Shown here piece by piece: positions 9,665 to 22,600 of a stretch of 64,000 bases of DNA. Made by a program: the position numbers and the translations under genes. Numbering within the stretch: the first letter of the stretch is position 1; each line of letters starts with the position of its first letter. The stretch lies in assembly GCA_019279435.1 (NCBI GenBank), contig JAAALK010000081.1:57837318-57901317 (forward strand), given 5' to 3'. The notes under the pieces are model-generated. The model was not told the origin of the DNA. It was given only the letters and a program-made list of their open reading frames with translations, and did no database searches. The stretch comes from Zizania palustris (Eukaryota; Streptophyta; Magnoliopsida; Poales; Poaceae).

Positions 9665-12600
9665 TCACAAAATGCCGTAAGGGTGACAAATACCAAGTTC
9701 CCCACGCAAGTAAGCAAATCGAGAAGCATCGAGGGGTTTTGTGAAAATGTCGGCAAGCTGGTGTTGGGTATCAACATATTGAAGTTCAATATCACCGTTC
9801 TCATTGTGATCTCTGAGAAAATGATACCTCACATCAATGTGTTTGGTTCTGGAGTGCTGAACTGGGTTGTTTGCAATACAAATAGCACTGGTGTTATCAC
9901 AGAAAAGTGGAACACTCTTATAATCTAACCCGAAATCCCGCAAAGTGGAAACCATCCACAAAATCTGAGAGCAACAGCTAGCTGCAGCAACATATTCGGC
10001 CTCAGCCATCGATTGTGCAACACTAGACTGTTTGCGGGAAGACCAGCAAACCAGAGAAGTACCCAGAAAATGACAAGTACCAGAGGTACTCTTCTTATCA
10101 ATCCTACACCCAGCAAAATCCGCATCAGAATAACCTCGAAGACATAAAGATGAAGACGCTGAATACCATATGCCAAATTCAAGGGTGTGTTTGAGATACC
10201 TTAAGATGCGCTTTACCGCTTGGCGGTGCGAAGCTCATGGTGAAGCCTGAAAACGAGCGCACAAACACACAGCGAAGTGTATGTCCGGCCTCGTGGCAGT
10301 CAAGTAGAGGAGGGAGCCGATCATGCTTCGGAACTCCTTCTGATCTACGACTTCTCCATCTTCGTCAGGATCCAAAGCTACAGATGTAGCCATTGGAGTG
10401 GCGAGGGGCTTCGCATCGGACATGTCGAACTTCTTGAGCAGATCCTTGGTGTACTTCGTCTGGTGGACAAAAGTACCTTGTTTGCTTTGCTTGATTTGCA
10501 AACCAAGGAAAAAGGTGAGTTCACCCATCATTGACATTTCAAATTCCCTGCTCATGGTATCTGCAAACTCAGCAACCAAAGCATGAGAAGAGCCACCAAA
10601 GATGATATCATCCACATAAATCTGAACTAGGAGGAAATCTTTGCCATGCTTGAGAGTAAACAAAGTTTTATCAACAGAGCCCATCAAATACCCTCGCTCA
10701 AGCAGAAAAGACTTAAGTCTATCATACCAAGCCCGAGGGGCCTGCTTGAGTCCATAAAGAGCCTTATGAAGTTTAAGGACTTTATGTGGGTACTTGGGGT
10801 TTTCAAAACCAGGGGGTTGTTTTACATAAACATCTTCACCTATGAAGCCATTAAGAAAAGCACTTTTGACATCCATTTGATAGAGTTTGAATCCCCGGGA
10901 TGTCGCAAAGACAAGCAAAATCCTAATGGCCTCAAGGCGAGCAACAGGTGCAAAAGTTTCTGTAAAATCAATCCCTTCTAGTTGAGAAAAGCCCTGAGCT
11001 ACAAGTCTAGCCTTGTTTCTAACTATAGTCCCATCCTCCCCTTGTTTGTTTTTGAAAATCCATTTTGTTCCAATGAAATGAACATTTGGTGGAGGATCAA
11101 CTAAAGACCAGACTTGGTTTCTCTCAAAATTTTCAAGCTCTTCATGCATGGCATTGATCCAACTAGAATTAGAAAGTGCATGACTAACATCTAAGGGCTC
11201 GAAAGAAGCAACAAAAGCAGCATTAGTGAAATGGGCATGAGAACGTGTTACCCTTTGATCAAGCTCACCAATGATCTGCTCGGGAGGGTGCATCCTTTGA
11301 ACATGATGTGGAGCCTCGCGGCGGGATGCAGTCTCCCCCTCAACTTGTGCGTTGGAGTGGTCCAAGATGACCGATGTCGAGGTAGTTGCTTCGGGACCTC
11401 GTGCCGAAGTAGTCGAAGCGGGGTCAGCTTCGGGGGTTGATGTCGAGGGTAGTAGGGGTTCATCCTCGAGTTCTCCGGGATCTTCTTCTTCAAATAAGGT
11501 CTGTTCCATGTCGTGTTCATTTGCCTGTTCAAAAGCAGAACTAACAGAGGGGGTTGATTCATCAAAAGTCACATCACATGACTCGATGATAGTGTTAGTT
11601 TCCAAATTATAAACACGATAAGAATGACCATGTGTAGTGTAACCCAAAAAGATCCCGTCAGAAGATCGTGACTCAAATTTATCCAAATTACCACGTTTTA
11701 GGATGAAGCAGCGACAGCCAAAAACTCGAAGATGAGTAACCTTGGGCTGTCTCCCAAAACGCAGCTCATAAGATGTCAAATTTAAAATTGAGCGCAAGAA
11801 TATACGGTTAGAGATGTAACATGCAGTGTTCATGGCCTCAACCCAGAATTTTCTAGGAGTCCTATGCTCATCAAGCATCTTCCTAGCCATCTCAACCAAA
11901 GTGCGGTTTTTCCTCTCAACAACACCGTTCTGTTGAGGAACCCGCGGAGCAGAGAATTGATGTTCTATGCCATGCTCCATGCAAAAGTCAACAAAGAGAC
12001 TATTTTTGAACTCAGTGCCATTATCACTTCGAATGAATTTCAATGCACCAGGGAGTTCAGTAAAAAGTCTCAAAGCCAAGCTCCGAAAGTGTGAAAACAC
12101 TTCATCCTTGCTGGCAAGAAAGAAGACCCAAGAGTAGCGAGAGAAATCATCGACAATAACTAATACATACCACTTGCCGCCTAAAGAACTAACCCGAGAA
12201 GGACCTACAGTGTCCATGTGGAGAAGTTCTCCGGGCTGTTCAGTCATCACTGTGGTGACTGGCGAATGTGAAGCGGCAATCATTTTTCCATGTCGACACG
12301 GAGCGCAAACTAAATTCTTCTCAAACTTGAGCTTGGGCAATCCTCGGATCAGACCTAGGGCGCTCAGACGAGCGAGCAACTCAAAGCTCATATGCCCTAG
12401 TCTCCTATGCCACTTCCAAAGCTCAGAAGTTGAATGTGCAACAAGACAGTGAGAAGAACCAGATGACTCAGAAAAATCAGCTCCAAAAACTCTCCCAACT
12501 CTAAAGATCTTACACACCACAACGCCATCAGAATTGAGCACTTGCGAAGTATCGCGATGGAATCGCACTTCGAAGCCCTCATCAAGAAACTGAGATACAG

Positions 12601-12817
12601 ACAGCAAATTGTATCCCAAATTTTCAACCAAAGCAACATCTTTGAGAGTGAAATTCGAGTTAATTCTTACCACACTTTTACCTTTCACTCTACTCCTTCG
12701 ATTGTTTCCGAAGGTGATATGTTCCCTTTGCTTGGTTGTGGTGAGGCTGGAGAACCAAGCTGCTTCTCTGGTCATGTGGCGCGAACAACCGGAGTCCATG
12801 ATCCACGTGCCCTCCAA
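9665..12817 (-). pseudogene. pol: Sirevirus 1 pol: protease, integrase, RT, RNase H (one internal stop)
   Basis: The frame begins with the protease motif DSGCSRH soon after 12817. It continues with the integrase zinc region (WHRRLGH...CAPCRHGK) and the integrase catalytic residues in MDTVGP, SDNGTEF and VERKNR. RT follows (QMDVKSAFLNG, LYGLKQAPRAWY, YVDDIIFG), then RNase H (AEAEYVAA, DNTSAICIANN, KHIDVRYHFLRD). A TGA at 10235-10237 falls at the RT/RNase H junction; the frame continues unchanged to the terminal stop at 9665. The related element at 34-37 kb has an Arg codon at this place (SPRTSHRQ), so the stop is a CGA-to-TGA type change. All catalytic motifs remain recognisable. Pol lies in the same frame as gag, separated by TAG and TGA. 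Confidence 0.93.
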
Positions 12818-12835
12818 GCCTCAATCTGTCGCCTA
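12818..12835 (-). other. gag-pol junction with two in-frame stops
   Basis: In element orientation the gag frame meets TAG (12833-12835), three codons, then TGA (12821-12823), and then enters pol without any frame change. No start codon is obvious at the pol side (it opens with TTG). Expression of pol would need readthrough, or one of the stops is a decay mutation. Confidence 0.7.
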
Positions 12836-15295
12836 CACATGATAAGAATATCTCGATCGCTCAGTGCTGGGGTGAGTGAAATAATGACGAGGCATCCAGC
12901 ACTGAGTGACACGAGTAGTAGGCGCAGCAAAAGTAGACGGTCTACGGACATGATAATCAGAATAATGCAAAGTGCGAGGTCTACCTACATGCTGTGATCG
13001 AACAACATGTCGAGGTCTCCTACTCTGATGAGGTACAAAGCTACTCGCCCGAGGTCTACCACCATATGGAACATGGTGAACACCTCGAGGAGCAAAACCT
13101 CTCCGAGAAGCGCGAGGAGCCTCAAAAGCAGGACGATAGTAAAACTCAGATTCATGCATACCTAAAGATGGGTAATGCATGTCCTGGTAACTCATCGCCT
13201 GAGAGCGTCGCTCATCCTTGATGCGACGAAAACAGAACCCAACCAAATGACCCGCCCGCTGACAGTAGGAACAGTGAAAAACTCTCCTCGGGGCACTCTC
13301 ATGGGTCACATGAGCAACTCTCACAGGCTCCTTGGGTTTCTTCTGAGTGGTTTTCTTGGGAGGAATTTTCTTGGCAGGAGGTGTGGTTTTCTTTGGTGGT
13401 CGGGTAGGCTTTTTGGCTGATGGGGTGTCTAACAGAGCTCTTTCTTTCTCTAAGGTAGTGGGAGAGGTAAAAACAGTTTTGGTCTTACTGTCTGAAGAAA
13501 TCCTCTCAAAACCCAAACCTAGAGCTACCCCTGCTCTGTCAGCACACAACTTGGTCTTGGCCAAGAGCAAATCCATCCTACCCTTTCCCTCAGTGCATTT
13601 ATTAACCACGGAAAGAAGGTATTCATTTTCTGACATGAGGTTCTTAGCTCGCTCTCTAACAGTGCCTAGCTGGTCCTTAAGGGTGATGCAAGTGTCACAC
13701 ACAGGCTGCACATCCTTAGAACTACTGACCCTCTCCAATCTAGCCTCCAAATCATGAACATGTTTATCACGTAAATTAATGCTTTCGCGTAATAAAGAGC
13801 AGTTCATGCAATCACTAACATCATGAGGTCTAGAATCCACTTCCAAAAGCTGCTTCTGTGCAGTTTCAAGTTCAGAAAGAGTTTGAGCATGAACAGAACG
13901 CAACTGAGCAAGCTCACTCATGACAACAGAACAGGACTCACATTCATCATCATCAAATTTAGACTTAAGCATGGCATATTCAGTAGAAATGGTTTCTAGC
14001 CTAAGTCTAAGGTCTTTTCTTTCTCTAGCGTCTTGCACAAGTAATCTATCCTGACCAAGAACTACTTCATTTAGCTCATCTAATTTAATTAGTAGCTGGT
14101 CAGATGATAGTGTTACCTCAGATGAGTCAAGCTCATCGCCGCTGTGATCGCTGTCGGCCATGAAGCAAAGGCCGGTGAAGTCTCGTCCCTTCTTGTCCTT
14201 CTTGTCCTCCTTCCTTGGGGACTCCTCCTCCTCAGAGCTCGACTCCTCAGTTGAGGACGTGTCGATGTCGCTGAGAGCAGCAACAAATGCTCTGGAAGCG
14301 GCCTTGGCTACTTTCTTAGCCATTTTGCCGCGCTTGCCCTTCACAAAGGCTTTCCTCTCCTTCTTGTGGTATTTGGGGCGCTCACTCTCATCTCTCTTCT
14401 TGAGCTTAGGACAATTGGCCTTAATGTGAGAGGTGTCGCCACATTCAAAACAACCACTAAAACCACTTCTCCTCTGATCCCGTCTCTCATGGTGAAAACG
14501 GGTGAACCTCCGGGCAATGAGAGCAAGCTCATCATCATCTAGAGTGTCCACCTGCTCCTTTGTGACGGAGACCAGGGAGGACAAAGCAAAACCATCTGCA
14601 AGAACACAAGTACCAGATGTGCTTGGTTCTGCAGCGGTGCCACGACTAGTGCTAGAAACTAATGCCAATGGCTGTGGCAAAGAGCTTCTGTGCACTGCAA
14701 GAGATGCCTTGGCAATCTCTGTGGACTTCAGCTTGCTAAAGAGTTCATCACAGGTCAAGGTGTCATAGCCTGCGGACTCCTCAATGCTGGATATCTTTAC
14801 TTCCCATATGCTACGGTCAAGAGCATAGAGAAGCTTGATAGCCCTATCATGATCGCTGTAAGCAAGCGTCCTGTTGGATCGCAAGTTACTCACTATTGCA
14901 TCAAAGCGAGAAAACATGGCATCTATGGATTCACCAGGTGCCTGCACAAACAGCTGATACTGTTGGTTGTATGTGCTTTGGCGCCTGGCCTTAATCTGCG
15001 TAGAGCCCTGATGAAAAACAGTGAGTGTTGTCCAAATCTCCCTAGCAGTCCTAAGGTGCTGCACCCTATCAAACTCACTCCGGCTCAAACCAATGAATAG
15101 TATATTCCTAGCCTTGGAGTTGGCATTATACTGATCTTTTTCTGTTTGAGTGGTGCGAATATCGGGGATGGAGTATTGTGAGTCCACAATCTCCCAAATT
15201 GCATTTCCTTGGCTTAACAAGTAAGCCTCCATGCGCACCTTCCAGTATGCAAAATCTGTCCCATCGAACAGAGGAATTTTACTGCCTCTATCCAT
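12833..15295 (-). CDS. gag: Sirevirus 1 Gag, 820 aa, intact frame
   Basis: The capsid-type N-terminus (FDGTDFAYWKVRMEAYLLSQ) is the Copia gag/UBN2 region, covering roughly residues 8-200. A CX2CX4HX4C zinc knuckle is at residues 282-295 (CFECGDTSHIKANC). A long acidic and coiled-coil middle follows, then a Lys/Pro-rich tract near 640-670, and a second Cys/His motif (CSYCQRAGHLVGFC) near 675-688 with an Arg-rich tail. The length and second finger fit Sirevirus Gag, which is longer than most Copia Gags. The ATG lies about 50 bases downstream of the PBS. The frame is open to the TAG at 12833. The product would form virus-like particles in the cytoplasm and bind the element RNA. Confidence 0.92.
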   Translation of the reverse strand: MDRGSKIPLFDGTDFAYWKVRMEAYLLSQGNAIWEIVDSQYSIPDIRTTQTEKDQYNANSKARNILFIGLSRSEFDRVQHLRTAREIWTTLTVFHQGSTQIKARRQSTYNQQYQLFVQAPGESIDAMFSRFDAIVSNLRSNRTLAYSDHDRAIKLLYALDRSIWEVKISSIEESAGYDTLTCDELFSKLKSTEIAKASLAVHRSSLPQPLALVSSTSRGTAAEPSTSGTCVLADGFALSSLVSVTKEQVDTLDDDELALIARRFTRFHHERRDQRRSGFSGCFECGDTSHIKANCPKLKKRDESERPKYHKKERKAFVKGKRGKMAKKVAKAASRAFVAALSDIDTSSTEESSSEEEESPRKEDKKDKKGRDFTGLCFMADSDHSGDELDSSEVTLSSDQLLIKLDELNEVVLGQDRLLVQDARERKDLRLRLETISTEYAMLKSKFDDDECESCSVVMSELAQLRSVHAQTLSELETAQKQLLEVDSRPHDVSDCMNCSLLRESINLRDKHVHDLEARLERVSSSKDVQPVCDTCITLKDQLGTVRERAKNLMSENEYLLSVVNKCTEGKGRMDLLLAKTKLCADRAGVALGLGFERISSDSKTKTVFTSPTTLEKERALLDTPSAKKPTRPPKKTTPPAKKIPPKKTTQKKPKEPVRVAHVTHESAPRRVFHCSYCQRAGHLVGFCFRRIKDERRSQAMSYQDMHYPSLGMHESEFYYRPAFEAPRASRRGFAPRGVHHVPYGGRPRASSFVPHQSRRPRHVVRSQHVGRPRTLHYSDYHVRRPSTFAAPTTRVTQCWMPRHYFTHPSTERSRYSYHV

Positions 15296-15345
15296 GTCGC
15301 CAACAGATCACAAAACCGGTTAAGGTCGACTGGTGATCTTAACCC

Positions 15346-15357
15346 GCTCTGATACCA
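15346..15357 (-). other. primer-binding site, Sirevirus 1
   Basis: On the minus strand TGGTATCAGAGC lies two bases after the 5' LTR. It matches the 3' end of plant initiator tRNA-Met, the usual Copia primer. Confidence 0.92.
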
Positions 15358-15359
15358 AT

Positions 15360-17398
15360 TGTTGGACCGGAAACGGCGACCAGAGGGGGGGTGAATGGGA
15401 GCTTTTAAAATTTCGGGCTAAAAACAGCCTTCGGTTTTAATCCTGTCTTCTGCGGAACAGGCTTCGAACACAACCTTCGGAGGTCTGGTTCGAAGGTACT
15501 TCGACAGCTCCGAACACAGGCTTCACAGGAGCAAAAGTTCGAAGCCAAGAAGACTTCGCTCCACTAACAACCCTCGAAAATCTACTCTGCTAAGTCAGTG
15601 CAGGCTCCGCACGCAGGGTGCTTCGAGCAGGCTTCGCACTTCACCCTTCGCAAGAGTGGACACCCTACTGAGGACTTCGACCAAGTACTTGGCAGCAGCA
15701 ACTGGTGCTGGGATTCGTACACGAAGGTCTAAACGCACACAAACGGACTTCGCTAAGGGCTTCGACACAAGAAGCAAAACGGGCTTCGAACAGGGCTTCG
15801 CTAGTAAGCTGTGAGGTCTAGCCTCAAGTTACACAGAGCGACAGCACACTGAAAACACACTTCGCAGAACAACACCCTTCGCCTAGACAGGCTTCGGTGC
15901 ACCACAACTAGCGAGGTATGTAACGCGAGCTCAAGCAAAAAGCACATGGAAGCAGGGCTTCGCCGCTTGAACAAGGAACACAAAAATATTTGAACTCTGG
16001 ATGAATACATCGAGGTATGTGGCTACAGGAGCTCAACAGTAAATGCTCAAAGTGTTAAATGTTACCTACCGAGCCCCCATATTTATAGCCCACAGTTCAC
16101 CCAAAGGAATTGACTACTTTACCCCTAGGGTTTACAAAGGATTTGTCTCTACAGAACTAAGGGGTACAAAAGGTAGTCCACTTTATTCTGGAGGCTTCTC
16201 TGTCAGCTTTGCAGAGGGGACAGCGTCAGCTTTTTGCAGAGCAGACAGTGTCAGCCTTTGCAGTCTTTGACCTTCTGCAGCCTCCCTTCGCACGCGAGGG
16301 TGCGGTAGCTTCGGCGAGAAGCCTTGAGCCTGGTGGCCTTCGCTTCGCCGAAGATGGCCTCCGATACAGTGACGGTTTTGAGCCGAAGCCGTCAAAGCCC
16401 TTGGGCCTTCGCACCAACACCTCCGGAGTGGACCACCACGGCTTCGCAGCTTCACCCAGCTCGAACTCCGTCAGTCCGTGTACCGAAGCCATGCAGGCCG
16501 AAGCACCACAAGACAACCACACTCCAGAGCTAGCCTCGCTCCGAAGCCTTCCACACTCCGAAGCCCCACCTTCGGAGTACCACCCTTCGAAGTCCCTCCT
16601 TCGTCCAAGGCCTCCGCATGAAGCATTCCATGAGCACTTCGTCGCAGTGTCTCTCCCCGAGCACACTCCTCGACGAGCCTCACCCGGACCATGCCTTCGA
16701 TGCGCCTTGACTTCTGAGACCTTCGTCGGGTACCTTCGAATGTCTCCCTCCGGAGCACACTTCGAACTCCTTGCCTCCGCAGAGGACTTGATCCATCCAA
16801 CTCCGAAGTCACTCCTTCCGGAGTACCTTCGAAGTGACTCGCCTCCGAGGACTTTGTCTCGGAGTACCTTCAGTCGGAGCCACACTTCGCACTCTCTGCC
16901 TTCACCTAGTGCACCTCGACCCGAGGACCGACCCGGACCCCTTCACAGCCACCGTGACGGAGCTCCCCACTCCCCTGGCATCAAGCCTTCCGCTTGACCC
17001 AGGTTCACCTGCCGCGAACCTTGTCCATCGCCTCCGAAGTCCCTGCACACCACCGACAAACAGACAAGTGTTTCCAGTACTTCGGAGACCTCTCCGGGAT
17101 AGCAACCTCGGGCACACACTCTGGTGCACCGCCCAAAGTACCGAAGCCTTCGGTACACACCCAGTCATCGTGTACTGTCGGACCCCTCCGACACGCACAC
17201 TCCGCTGCAACAGCTGCAGCAACCAAACACCGAACACACTTCGGTGAAACCACCTCCGAACACCCTTCGGAGGTACAACCTCCGAAACCCCTCCGGAGGT
17301 ACCACCTCCGAACCCCCTTCGGAGGTACCCTTCGAACAGAGGGTAAAAATCCTGTCAATCACTCATCACAAACACTGAAACCAACCCTTGGTTTCTCA
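15360..17398 (-). repeat. Sirevirus 1, 5' LTR
   Basis: This 2039-bp LTR has the same ends as the copy at 6392 and is near-identical along its length. The palindromic repeat array at 17250-17335 is one unit shorter. Confidence 0.95.
16079..16088 (-). promoter_or_regulatory. TATA box in Sirevirus 1 5' LTR
   Basis: CTATAAATAT lies on the minus strand about 1.3 kb into the LTR. Transcription would start roughly 30 bases further left and run through gag and pol. Confidence 0.65.
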
Positions 17399-17403
17399 AT
17401 ATA

Positions 17404-19069
17404 CAACCTTGCCCCTTAGCTTTGTAAGAAGCGTAAATATATCATATTGTCGATCTTGATCTTTGGTCCTAAATAACCCGACAACGACATTGACTTGTTC
17501 CTCATACCTTTGGTGGATGATCTGAAAATTCTATGGCACATAAGTGTTGAAGTTTGGGACAAGTACATCCGAGAGTACTTTCAGCTACATGCCATGTTGT
17601 TTGTAACAATAAATGATCTACCTACTCATCGTAACTTATCTGGTCAAAGCAAAAGGAAAGGTGAATCATGCTCACATTGCTTGGAGGAAACATCAAGCAC
17701 ATGGTTGAACCATTCTAAGAAAACGGTGTATACGCGACATCGACATTTTCTTCCAATAAAACACCCATACAGAAGAATGAAACTACAATTTGATGGCTCC
17801 GTAGAGAAAGGACGACGTCCTAGGCATTCTAGAGGCACAGATGTATATGACCAGGTAAAGGACATAAATGTTATACTTGGTATGTGAAAACGATCTTCCA
17901 CAAGTTATGATGGAATGTGGAACAAACAATCAATTTTGTGGGAGCTTGAATATTGGAAATGTCTCGATGTTCGTTATTCCATCGATACAATGCATGTGGA
18001 GAAAAATGTGTGTGATAGTCTCCTTGGAACAATGCTAAATATACTAGGCAAAACAAAATATTATGAGAATGCTAGAGAGGATCTTGAGAAGATGGGTTTA
18101 CGATCGGAGCTACATTCACAATAGACAGATAGAGGAAAGTTCTTGCCTCCATCTTGCATCACCCTTTTTAGGAAGGAGAGGAAGGAGTTTTGTGAATTCT
18201 TGCATAACATTAAAGTTCCATCAGATTACTCATCAAATATTAGCAAACTTGTCAACCTAAAGGAGCTTAAGAGGGTTGGTGGAATGAAGACTCACAATTG
18301 TCATGTGATGCTGACTCAAATGATTGATGTCGGAATAAGAAATGTGTTACCAGTGGGGGTAAGAAAGGCAATAATGAGTTTGTGTTTTTTCTTCAATGCA
18401 ATTAGACATAAAATACTCGACCCAACAATGCTAGCAAAACTAGAGAAAAAAGCAATACTTGACTCTCTCTCTTCTTGAGATGTACATTCCTCCATCATTC
18501 TTTGATATTATGGTACATCCAACCTCACATCTAGTCAAAGAAATATTATTTCTTGGACTTTTTTTCTTGCATCAGATGTACCTGTATGAGAGATACATGG
18601 GTGTTCTAAAGAAATATGTTTGGAATCGTTCTTTACCCGAGGGTTGCATTGCACAAGGTTACTCTAGAGAGGAGGTAGTAGAGTAGTGTGCTGAGTACAC
18701 AGACCCGAATAAACCAATTGGTGTGCCTCATTCTCGTCATGAGGGTAGACTAGTAGGTCAAGGGATCATGGGCAAGCAAATAATTACTCCACATCGAAAG
18801 GCATATGACCAAACTCATTTCCTCATGTTGCAACAATCGAGCGAAGTGTTTCCATACATCGATGAGCACAATCACATGCTCTGTGCAGAGAACCCATCTC
18901 CTACTGAAGCTTGGATGACAAAACAACACATGAAAAGGTTCAATACCTGGTATCAGGATCAGATCACACGATCGAAAACCCTAGTGAGCAAATCAATCAA
19001 ACAACTAGCAATAGGACATATATACAATGTTACAACATGTTGTGGTTATCACATAAATGGTTATGTATT
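17404..19069 (+). pseudogene. TNP2 transposase core, second piece
   Basis: The homology resumes in frame at 17399-17404 with YNL-P-LCKKRKY, then FVTINDLPTHRNLSGQ, KTVYTRHRHFLP, HVEKNVCDSLLGTMLN, PPSCITLF, THNCHVMLTQ, RKAIMSLCFFFNAI, EMYIPPSFFDIMVH and YERYMGVLKKYV, ending with GVPHSRHEGRL and YHINGYVF. This is the bulk of the Transposase_21 domain. TAG replaces a Trp codon near 17417. Further stops occur near 17887 and 18122, there is a frameshift near 18450, and another stop near 18684. At 19070 a second retrotransposon LTR starts inside the next codons, and the homology resumes at 41013. Confidence 0.9.
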
Positions 19070-19693
19070 TGTTGACGACAAGATTTGTAGGACCGAGAGT
19101 AGCGACCAGAGGGGGATGAATGGGCGTCTCAAAAATTCTTTAGAATCAATGGCCTTCTCCCAACACCCAACGCACCTCAACAGATAACCAAAATATCAGA
19201 TCTAAAAACACAGATGAAAATAGCGCTATCACTCTCGTGTCAAATATGATGTGATTTGACAGTCTGAGAGATCATAAGCACTAAAAATTTATCTAGCCTA
19301 AAAATGACCGGTGTACTAATCGAAGAGACATCACAAAAGTGCTTAAAGGCATATCAACAACGTATTTATCTCATAGACATTTTAAGCATTACAAGTATAA
19401 CCATCACATGCATTTAATTAGTCAAAATAAATGCAGATGATAATTTGTGCTCACAGATGAATCAAAATGCACTAAAGATACAGAGATACATCAATAGCCA
19501 TTCATAGTGCAATCTGAAATAAAACTTTTGTAGTAATTAAATATATCTAGGAAATTAATGCAAGTGCACGTGAAACTACGTAATACAAAAGCACAGGAAA
19601 CAACTAGCCTATAGAAATTAGTCTTGTCCTGCATGTGAAACGAAGAGAACCTAATGTTGCTTCTGCTGGTCGGAGGAAATCCTAGGCGAGGAG

Positions 19694-22600
19694 TGTAACA
19701 CCCCAAATTTCCAAAACAATAAAAATATTATTTAATTTAATTTCCTGAATTTTATATTTCTGAAAATACCTTTAATACCCTTTTTATACCCTTTTGAACT
19801 ACATCATAGAGTTAATTACCAAACCAGGGGCTGAAAACTTTTTGTATAAACTCCCAAGGCCAAAATATATTTTTGAGAAATTTTACAAAATTTTATCCAC
19901 TATGGAAATGCCCCAAAATATTTAATCCATTTTCTGCAATTATTTTAAATCTGAAAACCTTAGGAACAGTAATGGGCTCCCCTCCTCCCTTCTCTCTCTC
20001 CCGGCCGGCCCAGCCCGTTACCCCACACGCCTTAGGATGATAGCCTAGCCCCACCTGTCGGCGCTGAACCCTTTCCCTCGGGCGTGCACCCGACACCGTG
20101 GCCCCACCCGTCAGCCCTCCCGTTCGCTCGCTCGCGCACGCTGGCCAGTGGCCCCCACTCGTCAGGTCCATCGTCAACCTCGCGCCAAACCCTCCCCCAA
20201 ATCCCGCCGGCCGAGAACCCCGCCTTGGATCCGCTCACCGGCTCCCCCTCCCATTAAGCCGACGCCGGCATTAACTTCCCCGAGGCCCGCCGGCCATTTA
20301 AGGACATTAAGGCACGCGTTTAAGCCCCTGGATCGCCTTCACGCGCATGGCCGCGCCTTCGCCGGTGAGTAAAGCCCTCCTCGGCTTTCCTTGCATGCGG
20401 TGCCCGTTAACCCTCGCCGACGCCACTATTTATACCCCTGGCCTCCGCCGCGTTCGACCCCCACGCCCAATCGCCGCGAGAACGAATAGAGCGCCCTCCA
20501 TTCGCCTTTTAGCACTTTCCCCCTGCTTCGCCTTCGGCCGCCCCTCACCGTCGCCTCGGACCGTCCCGGCCCGCGCCTCCGCCACCGTCGTGACCGCAAG
20601 GACGTCCCCTACCTCGGCCACGCCTCCGCTGGTCAAGGAGATCGCCGGATCGCCATCGCCGTCAAGCACCCAAGGAACCTTCCGTGTCTACCCTCGCCGC
20701 CGGCCACGCCCCGTCGACCCCTCGCCTTGCCTAAGGTACCGTCGTGACCGCCATAGTGTCCTCTTTCCATTTCTAGGCTTAGATAGGACCCTAGTTGCTC
20801 GCCGTGGCCCCTGGTCTGCTCGCCGTCGCCGGAGAAGACGACCGGCACGGGTCGAGTAGCCGTGCTGTGTCAGATCTGATCCCGACCGTGCGATCGCGAT
20901 CGGATGGCGCATGTGAGCCCACGTACGCGATCTAATCCGCACCGTTGGATCTGGTCAAAGCGTTACGTTTAAATCTCGCGCGTCCATTTCCATTTAAAAC
21001 CCGCGATCGATCTCGTGCGTCCACGTAGTACCCTTTCGCACGTTTTAATCCTGGCCGTTCGTTTTCACTTAAGCGCCCTGCCTCGCCTGCGCACGTTGGA
21101 TCTAGATCCAACGGTCCGGATCGATACGGCGCACACGCACAGTGCTCGGGTTCACCATGGGCCTGGCTCACCGTGGACCCGAGAGGATTTAAATTTGAAA
21201 ATAAATTCCATAAAAGGTTTAAAACTTGTAAAATTCATATCAGGCGCATTTGAACTCTAAAAATTGTCTTTCCAATTTCAGAAAATTCATAATATTATTC
21301 TCTACATGATTATGCAATAAAAATAGTAGGTTTACTTTGGACATTTCATGTTTATTCAAATGAATATTCAAATGCCTTTAGGGTTAAAATACAAATTCAA
21401 ATATTTAAACTTCAGAAATATTTATATTTATTTCCTTTCTGTCCATGTGCTGAAAACCATTAAACTAACATGAACTTTTCATTTAAAAGTTTATTAGGAA
21501 ACTTAATATGACAATAATCACATTTAAACACCCTTTCTAAAAAGGACAACTTTTCATTTTAATTCCTTAAAAATTTATTATTGAATAAATCTCGGAACCT
21601 TAACAATTGAATTTATATTATTCCTAATCAAACCAACTTTAACTTATGTGCTTATCATGTAATGTTATATTGTTTGATTGAATGTTGTGTTCTTTTTTAT
21701 TTTACTTTATTATATTGAAAAGACTACGACGTCGCCGAGGAGCCGGAATACTTCCCGGAAGTCCCTCCCTCGCCTTTCGCTGATCAAGGCAAGTCACCAA
21801 ACAAATCTTTTGAGCATATTGAACCCATGTTTGATTAAACTATCACTAAAACACATAGGTTATATATGCATTAGTCAAATGAACCCTTACAATATATCTA
21901 TTTAGGATCCTGCGACCTTGATGTGCAACCCAAGCCATGCTCTCTAGCCTAAACTCCTTGTCACCGTATGATAAATGTTATTAGCTAGTGTCCAATGTAT
22001 CGACACGATCGCTATAGGATAAAAATGAGTCGTAGTACATGGTTCTATTATATGATTCCCCATTGTTTCTTATCTATGGAATTTTATCGGTGTTGGAGTT
22101 GTGGTTGTGAGTGAATGCATGGTGGGTTCCGGGTGCAAGCTAGGGCATTGGTCAGTAGCACCCGGGGCACTATAAGGACCGGTCTGAGGGATCCATTGCA
22201 ATACACTTACGTACTAACCACAAGTCTAGTGGGTAAGTCCTAACTAAGGTATGGATTGTTCCAAACCGAGGCCACCATTTGGAGATGGGTCAAGTAGCAC
22301 CTGCGGGTGACTTGTACCAATGTGGCGCAAAAGGGGGTGCGACGTTAGCTGGGATGTGGCCCGGCGCACCGGCGAAACCTAGAGCGGGTGGTTATCGCTT
22401 GGAACATTTCATGCTGAGGTTTTGGCACGAGTTCCCGTGGTATGGGTCATCTCGTTTGGGATGAGTGCGTGCCTTGTGGGTACAGTAGTACATCTCTGAT
22501 CAGAGTCATAAATCTTTTCAAAAAGCCGAGCCCACGGTCAAGGGCGGGTTGCGTGACATCCCCCAGTTAGATTACTTTGAATATGTATGTACATGATGGA

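Larger units (their letters stand above)
6392..17398 (-). mobile_element. Ty1/Copia Sirevirus (SIRE/Opie-like), nearly complete
   Basis: The element is bounded by TG...CA and an exact 5-bp TSD, ATATA (6387-6391 and 17399-17403). It is transcribed on the minus strand, so the 5' LTR is on the right. Order along the element: 5' LTR, PBS, gag, pol (protease, integrase, RT, RNase H), long 3' non-coding region with many PPT-like tracts, PPT, 3' LTR. A long gag with two zinc knuckles, multiple PPTs and GC-rich palindromic LTRs are known Sirevirus traits. The two LTRs are very similar, so the insertion is fairly recent. One internal stop in pol and two stops between gag and pol are the main defects. 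Confidence 0.95.

Noticed and set aside
20148..20859. long Pro/Arg/Ser-rich frames in the Tekay 1 LTRs (also 29117-29933)
   Set aside because: They lie in the GC-rich part of the LTR and are open on both strands by composition alone.
22279..22464. small frames repeated in both Tekay 1 LTRs (also 31296-31481)
   Set aside because: They are LTR sequence with no start context or conservation beyond the LTR itself.
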